Shown in pieces: positions 15,723 through 25,040 of a stretch of DNA of 64,000 nt. Position 1 is the stretch's first letter. The number at the start of each line of letters is the position of its first letter. The notes under the pieces are model-generated. The model was given only the letters and a program-made list of their open reading frames with translations. It ran no database searches and was not told the origin of the DNA. A program made the translations under genes and the position numbers. Origin of the DNA: Roseburia sp. (GTDB taxonomy: Bacteria; Bacillota; Clostridia; Lachnospirales; Lachnospiraceae); assembly GCA_023664265.1 (NCBI GenBank), contig JAMPFV010000005.1, positions 1 through 64,000 of the forward strand, written 5' to 3'.

Positions 15723-16794
15723 TTTTACCTCCATCTCTGCACGCACCATCTCCGCCCGCGGGCAGCGTCACCGTAAAGGCGCTGCCGCTTCCTTCCTCGC
15801 TGACGACCTGAATGTCCCCGTCCATAAGCTCCAGCACCCGCTTCACCAACGCCAGTCCCAGTCCGTTCCCCTCCCTTGCGTGGGAGGTATCCCCTTGGTA
15901 AAACTTGTCAAAAATGTGCGCCACGCTCTCCTTTGCCATGCCGCAGCCGGTGTCGGAAACGGCAACTGTAACGCGCGATTCCGTCGAAGTCTGGCGGATT
16001 GTCACGCGTCCGCCCCGCTCCGTGAACTTGATTGCATTGGAAAGCAGATTGTTCCACACCAGCTCCAATAAGCTCGCATCACCCCACACCATCGCACAGT
16101 CCTCGATCTGCGTCTCCAGCTCAAGCTCCTTTTCATCCCACGCCTCCTCGAACTGCAAAATACACTCGCACAACTGTCTGCACACGTCATACGCCGCCAC
16201 CTCGGGCAGGATGCTCTGATTCTCCAGCTTGTTCAGCCTTAAAATATTGCTGATTAAATTGGAAAGCCTTACTGCGGCACTCTCGACAGCCCTCGCGTAT
16301 TCCACCCGCTCCTGCTCTGTAAGCTCCCCCGTCCGCAGAAGCTCCGCATAGTTTTTGATGATGGCAATCGGCGTTTTCATCTCATGGGATACATTCGATA
16401 CAAAATCCGTTTTCAGCGTCTCGATGCTCCCCAGCTCCTCCACCATCTTGTTAAAATCCATAATCATATCGTCAAGATAATCCGATTTGTCCGCCGTATG
16501 GATAGGCGGCACATACACGGAAAAATCACCCTTGGCGACCTTTCCCGCGGCCTCCGCCATGCGGTGCAGCGGAAGCTCATACGTGGTCTTTATCTTTCTC
16601 TTCGTAAGCACCGTAATCCCTGCCGCCACGGCCGCCCAGTACAATATCGGCACAACGGATTGGACAATTTCATTGCATTGCAGCTCGGACATCAGCACAA
16701 GCAGCCCCATATGAATGCCGGACATCAACAGAAGGACGCCGCAGTAGATGGTAAAAAGGGAAAGCGCGAGCCGCAGCTCCTTGTCCTTCTTCAT
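15715..16794 (-). CDS. sensor histidine kinase
   Basis: This 359-residue kinase has two N-terminal membrane helices (about 9-33 and 44-64) with almost no extracellular loop, and a short linker like a HAMP (about 65-120). A HisKA domain follows with the phospho-accepting His137 (NVSHEMKTPIAIIKNYAELL), then an ATPase domain with N box (NNLLSNAIKF), DTGCGM and GNGLGLALVKR. The tiny loop suggests it senses something within the membrane or through a partner, as intramembrane-sensing envelope-stress kinases do. It overlaps the response regulator gene by 4 bases and the downstream membrane protein gene by 8. Confidence 0.93.
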   Translation of the reverse strand: MKKDKELRLALSLFTIYCGVLLLMSGIHMGLLVLMSELQCNEIVQSVVPILYWAAVAAGITVLTKRKIKTTYELPLHRMAEAAGKVAKGDFSVYVPPIHTADKSDYLDDMIMDFNKMVEELGSIETLKTDFVSNVSHEMKTPIAIIKNYAELLRTGELTEQERVEYARAVESAAVRLSNLISNILRLNKLENQSILPEVAAYDVCRQLCECILQFEEAWDEKELELETQIEDCAMVWGDASLLELVWNNLLSNAIKFTERGGRVTIRQTSTESRVTVAVSDTGCGMAKESVAHIFDKFYQGDTSHAREGNGLGLALVKRVLELMDGDIQVVSEEGSGSAFTVTLPAGGDGACRDGGKNG

Positions 16795-17462
16795 TGCAGC
16801 ACCGCCTTATAGCCAAGCCCCCTCACGGTCACAATCTTGAATCCGTCGCAGGCCGACAGCTTATCCCGAAGCTTCGTCACATACACGTCCACCGCCCGCA
16901 GGCTGCTATCGCTCTCCACATCCCAGAACTCATCCATAAGCTGCCCCCTTGAGAAGGTCTTTTTGGGGTAGGACAGCAGCTTGTAGATAATGTTAAATTC
17001 CCGCGTGGTCAGCGCAATCTCCGCGCCGTCAATCTCCGCACTCATCCCGTCCGCGTCCAGCACCAGATTACCCACCACGATTTTCCTCTCCATCTCAATG
17101 TTGGCCCTGCGCAGAAGCGCGCGCACCCGCAGCAAAAGCTCATCCAGCTCTATCGGCTTCACCATGTAATCGTCGATGCCAAGCTGAAAGCCCTTCTGCT
17201 TGGAGGGCAGGTCGTCCTTCGCCGACATAAACAAAATGGGAATGTTCTTATTCACCTGTCTTATCGTGCGGGCAAACTCAAAGCCGTCAATCTCCGGCAT
17301 CATAATGTCCGAGATGATCAGCTCATACAGACTGTTGTACAGCTCCTCATAGGCGTCCCTTGCGTTCAGGCAGCCCTTCGCCTCAAAGCCGCTGTCATTC
17401 AGGTAGGTACAGACGATTTTGTTGAGCTTTGCGTCATCCTCCACCACCAATATCCGAATCAT
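16791..17462 (-). CDS. OmpR-family response regulator
   Basis: The 223-residue protein has a receiver domain (RILVVEDDAKLNKIV, phospho-acceptor Asp52 in LIISDIMMPEIDGF, SAKDD near the conserved Lys) and a C-terminal winged-helix OmpR/PhoB domain (about 125-223). It starts at ATG 17462 after GGGAGG and overlaps the upstream membrane protein gene by 29 bases. With the kinase it forms a two-component system; the three 11-bp repeats at 18434-18466 are a plausible binding site for its own operon. Confidence 0.93.
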   Translation of the reverse strand: MIRILVVEDDAKLNKIVCTYLNDSGFEAKGCLNARDAYEELYNSLYELIISDIMMPEIDGFEFARTIRQVNKNIPILFMSAKDDLPSKQKGFQLGIDDYMVKPIELDELLLRVRALLRRANIEMERKIVVGNLVLDADGMSAEIDGAEIALTTREFNIIYKLLSYPKKTFSRGQLMDEFWDVESDSSLRAVDVYVTKLRDKLSACDGFKIVTVRGLGYKAVLQ

Positions 17463-18384
17463 ACGCGATACCTCCCTTCGCCTCATCCTTTATCCGCTTC
17501 GTCGCGTGCACCAGCATATAGACGGCCATTCCCAACACGATCACGCACACGCCCGCCCCCGTCGAGGCCGTCATAATCAGCCGAAACTCCGCGTCCTCCG
17601 CCGCGCCGAACTGCGTCAGCATGGCAGTCTCCAGCGAGAGCATGGATACCAGCGCCGCCGTCAGGCTGATAACCTTGGCCGCCGACAGAACGGGACGCCC
17701 ATACCGCCTGAATTTTATCACATTCCAGATCGCCGTGATTGTCGCGTAAAACGTGTACAGCGCCATGACATAAATCAGCATCCCGGGATATTCAAAGCCG
17801 CTGTTTTGGCGCACCACAAGCACGATGATCCCCGACAGTGCAAAGTTCATAAACAGCAGCATAATCCCACACAGGCGGTATCTTCTCCACTCCGAAGCCT
17901 TGCTCCCGCCGGCTCTTTTCCCGTTTCGCACATAGTGAAGCAGAGAGAGGCGCATGACCGCCAGCAGGATATAGTATACCGCCAGCGTCACAAACCACAC
18001 GGATTTGTAATATATTCCCGAAAACAGCTTGACGCCCGCATAGAAAAAATTGATGAAAAATCCTTGATATAAAGCCGCTTCCGTCCGAAACACGGCCTCC
18101 CGAAAATATCGGTTGACCACAGGGACGCTCAGCGCCCTTTGCACCATCGGATGCGACGCCGCTCCCTGCCGGATCCAACGCACGATTCCCGTAATCCCCG
18201 TGACCGTGATGATCAGCGCATACGCGGACAGGATATACGAGGCATAGGTAATAACAGGATGCACCGCCTCGGCCACAAGCGCATAAATCACAAGCCCGTA
18301 AGCCGGTACCGAAATCAACAGCGTCGGCACCAGCGGCAGGCAGAATATTTTCTTTATAATCCTTTTCATGCTCTGCAAATCCAT
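17434..18384 (-). CDS. multi-pass membrane protein heading the TCS operon
   Basis: The 316-residue protein has about eight hydrophobic segments, beginning with PLVPTLLISVPAYGLVIYAL and alternating with basic loops. The spacing suggests an integral membrane protein with cytosolic ends. I do not recognise a family. It is the first gene of the operon (membrane protein, response regulator, kinase, membrane protein), so it probably supplies the sensed function or the output of the pair. GGAGG precedes the ATG at 18384. The C-terminus overlaps the response regulator start by 29 bases, which implies fixed stoichiometry. Confidence 0.75.
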   Translation of the reverse strand: MDLQSMKRIIKKIFCLPLVPTLLISVPAYGLVIYALVAEAVHPVITYASYILSAYALIITVTGITGIVRWIRQGAASHPMVQRALSVPVVNRYFREAVFRTEAALYQGFFINFFYAGVKLFSGIYYKSVWFVTLAVYYILLAVMRLSLLHYVRNGKRAGGSKASEWRRYRLCGIMLLFMNFALSGIIVLVVRQNSGFEYPGMLIYVMALYTFYATITAIWNVIKFRRYGRPVLSAAKVISLTAALVSMLSLETAMLTQFGAAEDAEFRLIMTASTGAGVCVIVLGMAVYMLVHATKRIKDEAKGGIAYDSDIGGGG

Positions 18385-18422
18385 CTCACCCTCCCACGAC
18401 AGGATTACCCTATAACAGAATT

Positions 18423-18466
18423 ACCATAGCACACTTTTGTTTGTGTTTTGTTTGTAAATTGTGTCC
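18423..18466 (-). promoter_or_regulatory. OmpR-type direct repeats and -10 box
   Basis: Read on the plus strand, three 11-bp units lie in tandem: CTTTTGTTTGT (18434-18444), GTTTTGTTTGT (18445-18455) and the weaker AAATTGTGTCC (18456-18466). On the minus strand they are followed by TATGGT (18423-18428) as a -10 box, with no good -35 sequence. This is the layout of a promoter activated by an OmpR-type regulator bound to direct repeats, and the operon's own regulator is the likely activator. Confidence 0.55.
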
Positions 18467-18503
18467 AAAGTGTGAACGGGGCGGATTTGCGATATGGATA
18501 CCG

Positions 18504-18872
18504 TTACTTCAAGCCCTTGATAAACGGTATCAGGCACAGCAGAACCACGATCCCCGCAATCCCGATGACAATCCCGACAACCATATGGCTCCATACCATC
18601 GCAAGGCACATTCCGACGCCAAACAGCAGCGCCCCGACAATGCCAATCAGCGTTGCGCCGATGGTCTTTCCCGACAGCTTCATCGGCTCCTTGTTCTCCA
18701 TCCTTCTCCAGATGAGCACCATGGCCAGCAGCACCACCATACCGATCACGCCCATAATAACGCCCTGCTGCCGCGCATTCCACTCCGCTATCAAGGCCAT
18801 GCACATACCAAGCGCGAATAATATTCCTCCGATTGTTCCCAGAATCGTTGCAACAAATGTACTCTTTTTCAT
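18504..18872 (-). CDS. four-TM protein built from an internal duplication
   Basis: The 122-residue protein has four hydrophobic helices and is an internal duplication. The first half begins TILGTIGGILFALGMCMALI and the second begins IGATLIGIVGALLFGVGMCL. Each half is followed by a second helix and a basic turn. No named family is recognised. It overlaps the stop of the upstream repeat protein by one base and therefore is co-translated with it. It lies between the TCS operon and two other small proteins, which together look like an envelope or membrane-stress unit. Confidence 0.72.
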   Translation of the reverse strand: MKKSTFVATILGTIGGILFALGMCMALIAEWNARQQGVIMGVIGMVVLLAMVLIWRRMENKEPMKLSGKTIGATLIGIVGALLFGVGMCLAMVWSHMVVGIVIGIAGIVVLLCLIPFIKGLK

Positions 18873-19240
18873 TACCTGATACCTTCCTTTCTTTCTGTTT
18901 CCGTTTTGACGGCTTTTCCCTGTCCGGCGGCTTCGGCCTTGTGTTTGGCCGCCTCCACCACGGTCCTCTGTCTCTGCTCGCGCTCTTTCCGCTCTGCCGC
19001 ACTCTTTTCTTCTCTTTCCTTCTGCTCCGCCGCCAGCCGCGCTTTTGCTTCTTCTACGGACTCGCCTTCCTTCGTCAGAAAACTGTCCACGAACTTGTCA
19101 GCGATTTTGTTAAAGCCGCCGACCGCGCCCTCCTCGATCTTCTTATAGCCGCTGACTACGCCTGTCTCGATTTTCTTATAGCCGTCAGCGACGCCCTCCG
19201 TAATTTTTTCATTTACTCCTACCGACTTGAATTTTGCCAT
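18872..19240 (-). CDS. 11-residue repeat protein, amphipathic (unknown)
   Basis: Residues 11-54 of this 122-residue protein are four tandem 11-residue repeats: EKITEGVADGY, KKIETGVVSGY, KKIEEGAVGGF and NKIADKFVDSF. Eleven-residue repeats of this kind form an 11/3 amphipathic helix that can lie on a membrane, as in synucleins and late-embryogenesis proteins. The C-terminal half is a highly charged Glu/Lys/Arg helix, likely coiled coil. There is no signal peptide. It sits upstream of the four-TM protein with a one-base overlap. Function unknown. Confidence 0.7.
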   Translation of the reverse strand: MAKFKSVGVNEKITEGVADGYKKIETGVVSGYKKIEEGAVGGFNKIADKFVDSFLTKEGESVEEAKARLAAEQKEREEKSAAERKEREQRQRTVVEAAKHKAEAAGQGKAVKTETERKEGIR

Positions 19241-19327
19241 TTGTCTGCACTCCTTTACATATGTTTTATTAAAGTCTGCTTTTCATCACACTTCTTCAAC
19301 AGTAATCCCTTGGATATCAGGACCTGC

Positions 19328-19564
19328 CTACGCAGATTCATCTGCCGCCGCAATCTCATCAACGCTTTTATCTGCTGCCACAGCGTCATCGTTTTTCAAT
19401 ATTTTACGCATTGTGCTTTTAGCGGACTTGAACCCCTCAACCACGGCCCCGACTGCCGCTCCGCTTGCGACCACTGCGCTAAGGGCCACTACCCCTGTTG
19501 CCAGACATGCCGCCCCTAAAAGCTTTGCGGCCTTTTTCCCTGTCATTTTCACTGTTGCATCCAT
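19328..19564 (-). CDS. small Ala-rich membrane protein
   Basis: The 78-residue protein has a basic N-terminus (KMTGKKAAK), one long Ala/Val-rich hydrophobic segment at about residues 15-42, a basic stretch (KSAKSTMRKILK) and an acidic Ala-rich tail. It is probably single-pass. I start at ATG 19564, where GGAGG is 8 bases away; a longer reading frame of five more codons lacks a site. It is followed after 87 bases by the 11-residue repeat protein, so the three small genes may be one transcript. No family recognised. Confidence 0.62.
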   Translation of the reverse strand: MDATVKMTGKKAAKLLGAACLATGVVALSAVVASGAAVGAVVEGFKSAKSTMRKILKNDDAVAADKSVDEIAAADESA

Positions 19565-19798
19565 TTCTGATTCCTCCATCTTAATGCTTAATGAATTTTG
19601 TTATCGTGTTTCACTTGTTGATGAAAGAATATCCTATCATTATTTCCATACTGTTTGGGATTTGTTTGAGAAATGTTAATTGTGGGAATTTTCATCAAGA
19701 ATAATAAATTGCCAAAACCCTATTCCCATTTTTCCAATTTTCGTTTATCATAGAGTGAATGGCAAAAACTTACAGACAACTTACAGGAGACAAACAAA

Positions 19799-21151
19799 AT
19801 GAATTTTATCTACAATATTGATTTTGAACTGGCAGGACTGATATTCACTTTGGTTCTGTACATCCATTTCTGCATGTACTATTCCAATCAGTCGGAGGTC
19901 AATAAGAAGTTCCGAGTATTGACGAAATATCTGATACTGGCGGAGCTGATGGACATCGTAACAGCCGTTACAATCACTTACGGAAGCGTGATTCCCATTG
20001 CGTTAAATATCGCGGCCAACACGCTTTACTTTACGTCCTCCTTCTGCCTCGCCTATACCTTCCTGCAATATGTCGAGAGCTGTGTGCGCCCCAGTGAAAC
20101 CGACAGGACAGCCCTGTCCTTCAACAAACTGCTGCTGATCGTACAGTTGCTGCTGCTCTTTCTGAACATGTTCACAGGATATATATTCAGCTTTAGTAAA
20201 GACGGGGCGTATACTCATGGAACACTGTACATCCTCGTGTACCTTGTCCCACTGTATTATATCGGCTGTTCGGCGTATATCCTGTTCCGAAACCGAAGCC
20301 TGTTTCGGAAAAAGCAGCTCTTTTCCATCATCGCCTATATCGTCTTGGCTATGCTTGGCCCGCTGATTCAGATGCTGTGGTTTCCCGACGTCCTGCTGTC
20401 CGTATTCACCTGTTCGATTGCGATCATAATTATCCTGTTCTCCATGGAGACTCCTGATTATCAGATGCTGATGAAAACACTTGCGGAGCTGGACGCCCTG
20501 CGCAAAAGCCTGCAGCAGGAGGTAAAACGGCAGACAAAAGTTGCCGAGGACAGACGTGAAAAGGCGGAACGGCTGTCGCAGCAGGTCGTACTGACACTCG
20601 CCAAGACAATCGACGCGAAGGATAAATATACGAAAGGCCATTCGGAGCGTGTTGCAGATTACTCCCGCAAAATAGCCGAAAGGATGCATCTGTCCGAGCA
20701 GGAGCAGGAGGAAATCTACCGCATGGGACTTCTGCATGACATCGGGAAAATCGGAATACCCGATACCATCATCAACAAGACCGGAAAGCTCACAGACGAG
20801 GAATTTCACATTATCCAAAGGCATCCTGTAATCGGCGTCGATATTCTGAACACCATATCGGAAATGCCGAATATCTCAGACGGGGCAAGGTCCCACCATG
20901 AAAAGTATGACGGATCCGGTTATCCCGACGGACTTGCGGGGGAGAATATCCCGTTTATGGCAAGAATTATCGGCGTCGCGGATGCCTACGACGCCATGAC
21001 CTCCAAGAGAAGCTACCGCGACGTCCTGCCGCAGGAGGTTGTCCGCGCAGAGCTTGTGAAGGGAAAGGGAACCCAATTTGACCCAAGCTACGCAGACATT
21101 ATGCTTGAACTGATGGACGAGGACAAGGAATATAAGATGAAAGAGCATTGA
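19799..21151 (+). CDS. HD-GYP domain protein with membrane N-terminus
   Basis: The 450-residue protein has about seven hydrophobic helices in residues 10-215, a coiled coil at about 225-260, and a C-terminal HD-GYP domain. The domain shows HSERVADYSRKIAERM, LLHDIGKIGIPD (His313, Asp314), HHEKYDGSGYPDGL (GYP at 374-376) and IIGVADAYDAM, so the metal ligands are intact. HD-GYP proteins hydrolyse cyclic di-GMP or related dinucleotides, so this is likely a membrane sensor that lowers second-messenger levels. AGGAG precedes the ATG. It is a lone plus-strand gene, convergent with purB after 20 bases. Confidence 0.93.
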   Translation: MNFIYNIDFELAGLIFTLVLYIHFCMYYSNQSEVNKKFRVLTKYLILAELMDIVTAVTITYGSVIPIALNIAANTLYFTSSFCLAYTFLQYVESCVRPSETDRTALSFNKLLLIVQLLLLFLNMFTGYIFSFSKDGAYTHGTLYILVYLVPLYYIGCSAYILFRNRSLFRKKQLFSIIAYIVLAMLGPLIQMLWFPDVLLSVFTCSIAIIIILFSMETPDYQMLMKTLAELDALRKSLQQEVKRQTKVAEDRREKAERLSQQVVLTLAKTIDAKDKYTKGHSERVADYSRKIAERMHLSEQEQEEIYRMGLLHDIGKIGIPDTIINKTGKLTDEEFHIIQRHPVIGVDILNTISEMPNISDGARSHHEKYDGSGYPDGLAGENIPFMARIIGVADAYDAMTSKRSYRDVLPQEVVRAELVKGKGTQFDPSYADIMLELMDEDKEYKMKEH

Positions 21152-21171
21152 GTGAAAACGCTCCTCAAGAC

Positions 21172-22623
21172 CTACACTGTAATCTCCGCCTTCACGCCAA
21201 GCTCCGCCTTATTCGCCGCGAGCACGGGCTTCACTGCCTTCTCGAGGAAGCTCTCCACTTGAACGGGCGCCCGCCCCACATATCGGGAGGGCTCCATCGC
21301 CGCCTGCAGCTCCTCAAGCGTCAGCGGGAACTCGGGCGACGCCGCAATCAGCTCCAATAGGTTGTTCTCCTTGCCCTCGACCTTGACATGCTTCCCTGCC
21401 TCCATCGAGAGCATCCTGATTTTCTCGTGAAGCTCCTGACGGTTGCCGCCCCTCTTCACGGCGTCCATCATAATGTTTTCCGTCGCCATAAACGGCAGCT
21501 CCGCCAGCAAATGCTTCTCAATCACCTTGTCATAGACCACAAGCCCGTCCACAACATTCAGGCAGAGGTCGAGAATACCGTCCACCGCCAGAAAGGCCTC
21601 CGGAATGGAGAGGCGCTTATTTGCCGAATCGTCCAGCGTCCGCTCGAACCACTGTGTCGCGGAAGTGATAGCGGGATTCAGCGCGTCAATCATCACATAG
21701 CGCGACAGGGAGGCTATCCGCTCCGAGCGCATCGGGTTTCTCTTATACGCCATCGCGGAGGAACCGATCTGGTTCTTCTCAAACGGCTCCTCGATTTCCT
21801 TCAAATGCTGCAACAGGCGGATGTCGTTGGACATCTTGTGCGCGCTCGCCGCAATGCCCGCCAGAATATTCGCGACCCGCGTATCCACCTTGCGGGAGTA
21901 GGTCTGTCCCGACACCGCATAGCACTCCGCAAAGCCCATCTTCTCCGCGATCATCGGGTCAATCCTGTCAATCGTTTCCTGGTCGCCGTCAAAAAGCTCC
22001 AGAAAGCTCGCCTGCGTCCCCGTCGTCCCCTTCGAGCCGAGAAGCTTGAGACTGCCCGTCACATACTCCAAATCCTCCAAATCCATCAGAAACTCCTGAA
22101 GCCAGAGCGTCGCGCGCTTCCCCACCGTTGTCGGCTGCGCCGGCTGGAAATGGGTAAAAGCAAGCGTCGGAAGACTCTTGTATCTGTCGGCAAACCGCGC
22201 AAGCTCGTCAATCACGTTGACCAGCTTTTTGTGCACCAGCCTTAACGCCTCCCGCATCACGATAATGTCCGTGTTGTCGCCCACATAACAGGAGGTCGCG
22301 CCGAGATGAATAATCCCCGCTGCCTTGGGACACTGCTGCCCGTACGCGTACACATGGCTCATCACGTCGTGACGGACAAGCTTCTCCCGCTCTCTCGCCA
22401 CGTCGTAATTGATGTCCTCCATATGCGCCCTCAGCTCGTCAATCTGCTCCTGCGTGATCACAGGCCTGCCGTTCTCACTGAGTCCCAGCGCCATCTCCGT
22501 CTCCGCGAGCGCGACCCAGAGCCGCCGCCATGTGCGGAATTTCATATCCTGTGAAAAAATATACTGCATCTCCCTGCTCGCATAACGCTCCGAAAGGGGG
22601 CTTGTGTATCTGTCTGTGCTCAT
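21172..22623 (-). CDS. purB: adenylosuccinate lyase
   Basis: The 483-residue enzyme splits SAICAR and adenylosuccinate in purine synthesis. The lyase signature [15 protein letters not shown] contains the catalytic-loop serine, and the fold (fumarase/aspartase superfamily) spans the whole protein. The N-terminal [16 protein letters not shown] and the length match the longer lyase group that also occurs in animals. I start at ATG 22623 after GAGGT; the frame extends upstream over the end of purF. It is the third gene of purC-purF-purB, 46 bases after purF. Confidence 0.97.
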   Translation of the reverse strand: MSTDRYTSPLSERYASREMQYIFSQDMKFRTWRRLWVALAETEMALGLSENGRPVITQEQIDELRAHMEDINYDVAREREKLVRHDVMSHVYAYGQQCPKAAGIIHLGATSCYVGDNTDIIVMREALRLVHKKLVNVIDELARFADRYKSLPTLAFTHFQPAQPTTVGKRATLWLQEFLMDLEDLEYVTGSLKLLGSKGTTGTQASFLELFDGDQETIDRIDPMIAEKMGFAECYAVSGQTYSRKVDTRVANILAGIAASAHKMSNDIRLLQHLKEIEEPFEKNQIGSSAMAYKRNPMRSERIASLSRYVMIDALNPAITSATQWFERTLDDSANKRLSIPEAFLAVDGILDLCLNVVDGLVVYDKVIEKHLLAELPFMATENIMMDAVKRGGNRQELHEKIRMLSMEAGKHVKVEGKENNLLELIAASPEFPLTLEELQAAMEPSRYVGRAPVQVESFLEKAVKPVLAANKAELGVKAEITV

Positions 22624-22669
22624 TTTTACCTCATTTCTGTGCGCCGCCCGCGCACCCGCTCCTATCCGT

Positions 22670-24115
22670 TTATCCCTGCTCGCCGCGGATGTCCTCCGCG
22701 GGCGGCTCCATCGGGTATTTCCCCGTAAAGCAGCCCTTACAGATGCCCAGACCGTCCGCCATCTCCTCAAGGCGCTCCAATCTCAGGTAGCCCAGCGAAT
22801 CCGCGCCGATTTCCTGCCGTATCTCCTCTATCGTCCTGTTGTAAGCGATAAGCTGTTCCCTTGCGGGCACGTCCGTGCCGAAGTAGCAGGGCCACAGAAA
22901 CGGCGGCGAGCTGACGCGCATATGAACCTCCCGCGCACCCGCATCGCGCAGCATCCGCACAATCCTGTCCGAGGTCGTCCCGCGCACAATCGAATCGTCA
23001 ATCATAATAATCCGCTTCCCGTCCACTTCCTCCTTCAGGACATTCAGCTTGACCTTGACGCCCGACTCCCTGCTGCTCTGTCTGGGCTTGATAAAGGTCC
23101 TCCCCACATATCCGTTCTTCACAAAGGCCGTGCCGTAGGGAATCCCCGACTGCAGGGAATAGCCCAGCGCCGCCGCGTTCCCCGACTCGGGCACGCCGAC
23201 CACCAAATCCGCCGCCACCGGAGAATCCATGGCAAGAAACCGCCCCGCCTTTATTCTCGACGCGTAGACGCTCACGCCGTCCAGGCTGCTGTCGGGCCTT
23301 GCAAAATAAATATACTCAAAGATGCACCGCGCCTCCTCCTGCTTGGGCAGCGCCCGCGACAAATCCGAGACAACGCCCCTGTCCGGCGTGATGGTGACAG
23401 TCTCCCCCGGGAGCACGTCCCGCACAAATTCCGCGCCGACCGTATCCAGCGCACAGCTCTCCGACGCCAGAATATAGCAGTTCTCCCGCTTTCCGATACA
23501 GAGCGGCCTGAAGCCGTAGGGGTCGCGCGCGCCGATCAGCTTGCGCGGGCTCATCACCACCAGCGAGTACGCGCCCCTGATTTTGCGGCACGCCCTGTTC
23601 ACCGCCTCCTCCACCGTCTCCGTGTTGAGGCGCTCGCGCGCGATATGGTACGCGATGACCTCCGAATCGATGGTCGTCTGGAAGATTGCCCCCGTGTACT
23701 CCAAATCATGGCGAAGCTCCGCCGCGTTGATCAGGTTGCCGTTGTGGGCCAGCGCCAGCGTCCCCTTCACATAATTCAATACCAGCGGCTGCGCGTTCTC
23801 GCGGACAGACGCTCCCGCGGTCGAATAGCGCACATGCCCGACGCCGATATCGCCCTTCATCCCCTCCAGATGCTCCTGCTCGAACACCTCGTTGACCAGT
23901 CCCATGCCCTTGCAGGAATTGACCCTTCCCTTGGGGCCTTGAGTGTCGCTCACGGCAATGCCGCAGCTCTCCTGCCCTCTGTGCTGCAGGGCAAAAAGCC
24001 CATAGTATATCGTGGAGGCCACATCCGCCCCGTCAAAATCATAGATTCCGAAGACACCGCACTCCTCACCAAGGCCTGTCTCCGCAAGCCGTCTGTCCAT
24101 CTTATCCCGCATCAC
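22670..24115 (-). CDS. purF: amidophosphoribosyltransferase
   Basis: The 481-residue enzyme makes phosphoribosylamine from PRPP and glutamine, the first step of purine synthesis. The N-terminal glutaminase starts at the nucleophile Cys19 ([12 protein letters not shown]) after an 18-residue propeptide. The PRPP-binding motif [15 protein letters not shown] is in the C-terminal domain. Cysteines in [15 protein letters not shown] and [10 protein letters not shown] match the [4Fe-4S] ligands of the Bacillus-type enzyme. Its ATG overlaps the purC stop by 4 bases, so translation is coupled. Confidence 0.97.
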   Translation of the reverse strand: MMRDKMDRRLAETGLGEECGVFGIYDFDGADVASTIYYGLFALQHRGQESCGIAVSDTQGPKGRVNSCKGMGLVNEVFEQEHLEGMKGDIGVGHVRYSTAGASVRENAQPLVLNYVKGTLALAHNGNLINAAELRHDLEYTGAIFQTTIDSEVIAYHIARERLNTETVEEAVNRACRKIRGAYSLVVMSPRKLIGARDPYGFRPLCIGKRENCYILASESCALDTVGAEFVRDVLPGETVTITPDRGVVSDLSRALPKQEEARCIFEYIYFARPDSSLDGVSVYASRIKAGRFLAMDSPVAADLVVGVPESGNAAALGYSLQSGIPYGTAFVKNGYVGRTFIKPRQSSRESGVKVKLNVLKEEVDGKRIIMIDDSIVRGTTSDRIVRMLRDAGAREVHMRVSSPPFLWPCYFGTDVPAREQLIAYNRTIEEIRQEIGADSLGYLRLERLEEMADGLGICKGCFTGKYPMEPPAEDIRGEQG

Positions 24116-24984
24116 TCGAAATCCTTCCCCGTCAGCAAGGCGAACGCCTCCTTGTACTTGTCCACGGTCTTTGTCACAACCTCCTCGGGAAGCAGATTGT
24201 CATTGTCGGGATTCGCCTTCAGCCAATCTCTGACAAACTGCTTGTCAAAGGAGGGCTGCCCCTTTCCTGCCTCGTATCCCTCCAAGGGCCAGAATCTGGA
24301 GCTGTCAGGCGTCAGCATCTCGTCGCCCAGCACGATAACGCCGTTCTCGTCCAGACCAAACTCAAACTTCGTGTCCGCAATGATAATCCCTTTGCTGAGC
24401 GCATACGCCGCGCATTTTTTGTACAGCGCGATGGTCGCGTCCTTAATCCGCTGCGCGTACTCACGCCCCTTGCCCGGGTAGAGCTTTTCCAGTACCTCCA
24501 CGCTCTGCTCGAAGGAAATGTTTTCATCGTGCAGCCCGATTTCCGCCTTGGTGCTCGGCGTGTAAATCGGCTCCGGAAGCTGCTGTGATTCCTCTAAGCC
24601 CTCGGGAAGCGTTATCCCACAGACCTTCCCCGTCTCCCGATAGCTCGCCCAGCCGCTGCCCGTGATATATCCGCGGACAATGCACTCAATGGGAAGCATC
24701 TTCAACTTGCGGCACATCATACTGTTGCCGTCAAAGCGCTCGTTTCGGAAAAATTCCGGCATATCCCTGACGTCCACCGACAGCATGTGGTTCGGCACGA
24801 CGTCCCTTGTATAGTCAAACCAAAACCTCGACATCTGCGTCAAAATGGCGCCCTTCTTTGTAATCTTATTCTTCAAAATCACGTCAAAGGCGGAAATCCT
24901 GTCCGTCGCAACAATGATAAGGCTGTCGCCGTTGTCGTAAACCTCGCGTACCTTACCTTCCTTAATCGGTGTAAATTCTCTCAT
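24112..24984 (-). CDS. purC: SAICAR synthetase
   Basis: The 290-residue enzyme joins aspartate to CAIR. The N-terminal KEGKVREVYDNGDSLIIVAT forms the ATP-binding beta sheet, and the signature KLKMLPIECIVRGYITGSGW with the downstream LHDENISFE and IIIADTKFEFGLDE segments is present. It is of the longer group (about 290 residues) found also in yeast and some Firmicutes. I start at ATG 24984, which follows AAGGAGCAGGG, with a spacing slightly longer than optimal. It is the first pur gene of the purC-F-B set and begins 56 bases after a coiled-coil protein gene, so readthrough from that operon is possible. Confidence 0.96.
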   Translation of the reverse strand: MREFTPIKEGKVREVYDNGDSLIIVATDRISAFDVILKNKITKKGAILTQMSRFWFDYTRDVVPNHMLSVDVRDMPEFFRNERFDGNSMMCRKLKMLPIECIVRGYITGSGWASYRETGKVCGITLPEGLEESQQLPEPIYTPSTKAEIGLHDENISFEQSVEVLEKLYPGKGREYAQRIKDATIALYKKCAAYALSKGIIIADTKFEFGLDENGVIVLGDEMLTPDSSRFWPLEGYEAGKGQPSFDKQFVRDWLKANPDNDNLLPEEVVTKTVDKYKEAFALLTGKDFE

Positions 24985-25040
24985 CTCTCTAACCCTGCTC
25001 CTTTCGCTGTTGTTCACTGTACCATATAAATCGCTGTGTT

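Noticed and set aside
22604-24481. 625-aa plus-strand frame opposite purF and purC
   Set aside because: It lies antisense to two conserved genes, with composition typical of a GC-rich shadow frame.
24985-25040. PurR box before purC
   Set aside because: No AWWWCCGAACWWT-like pair is present in the short gap.
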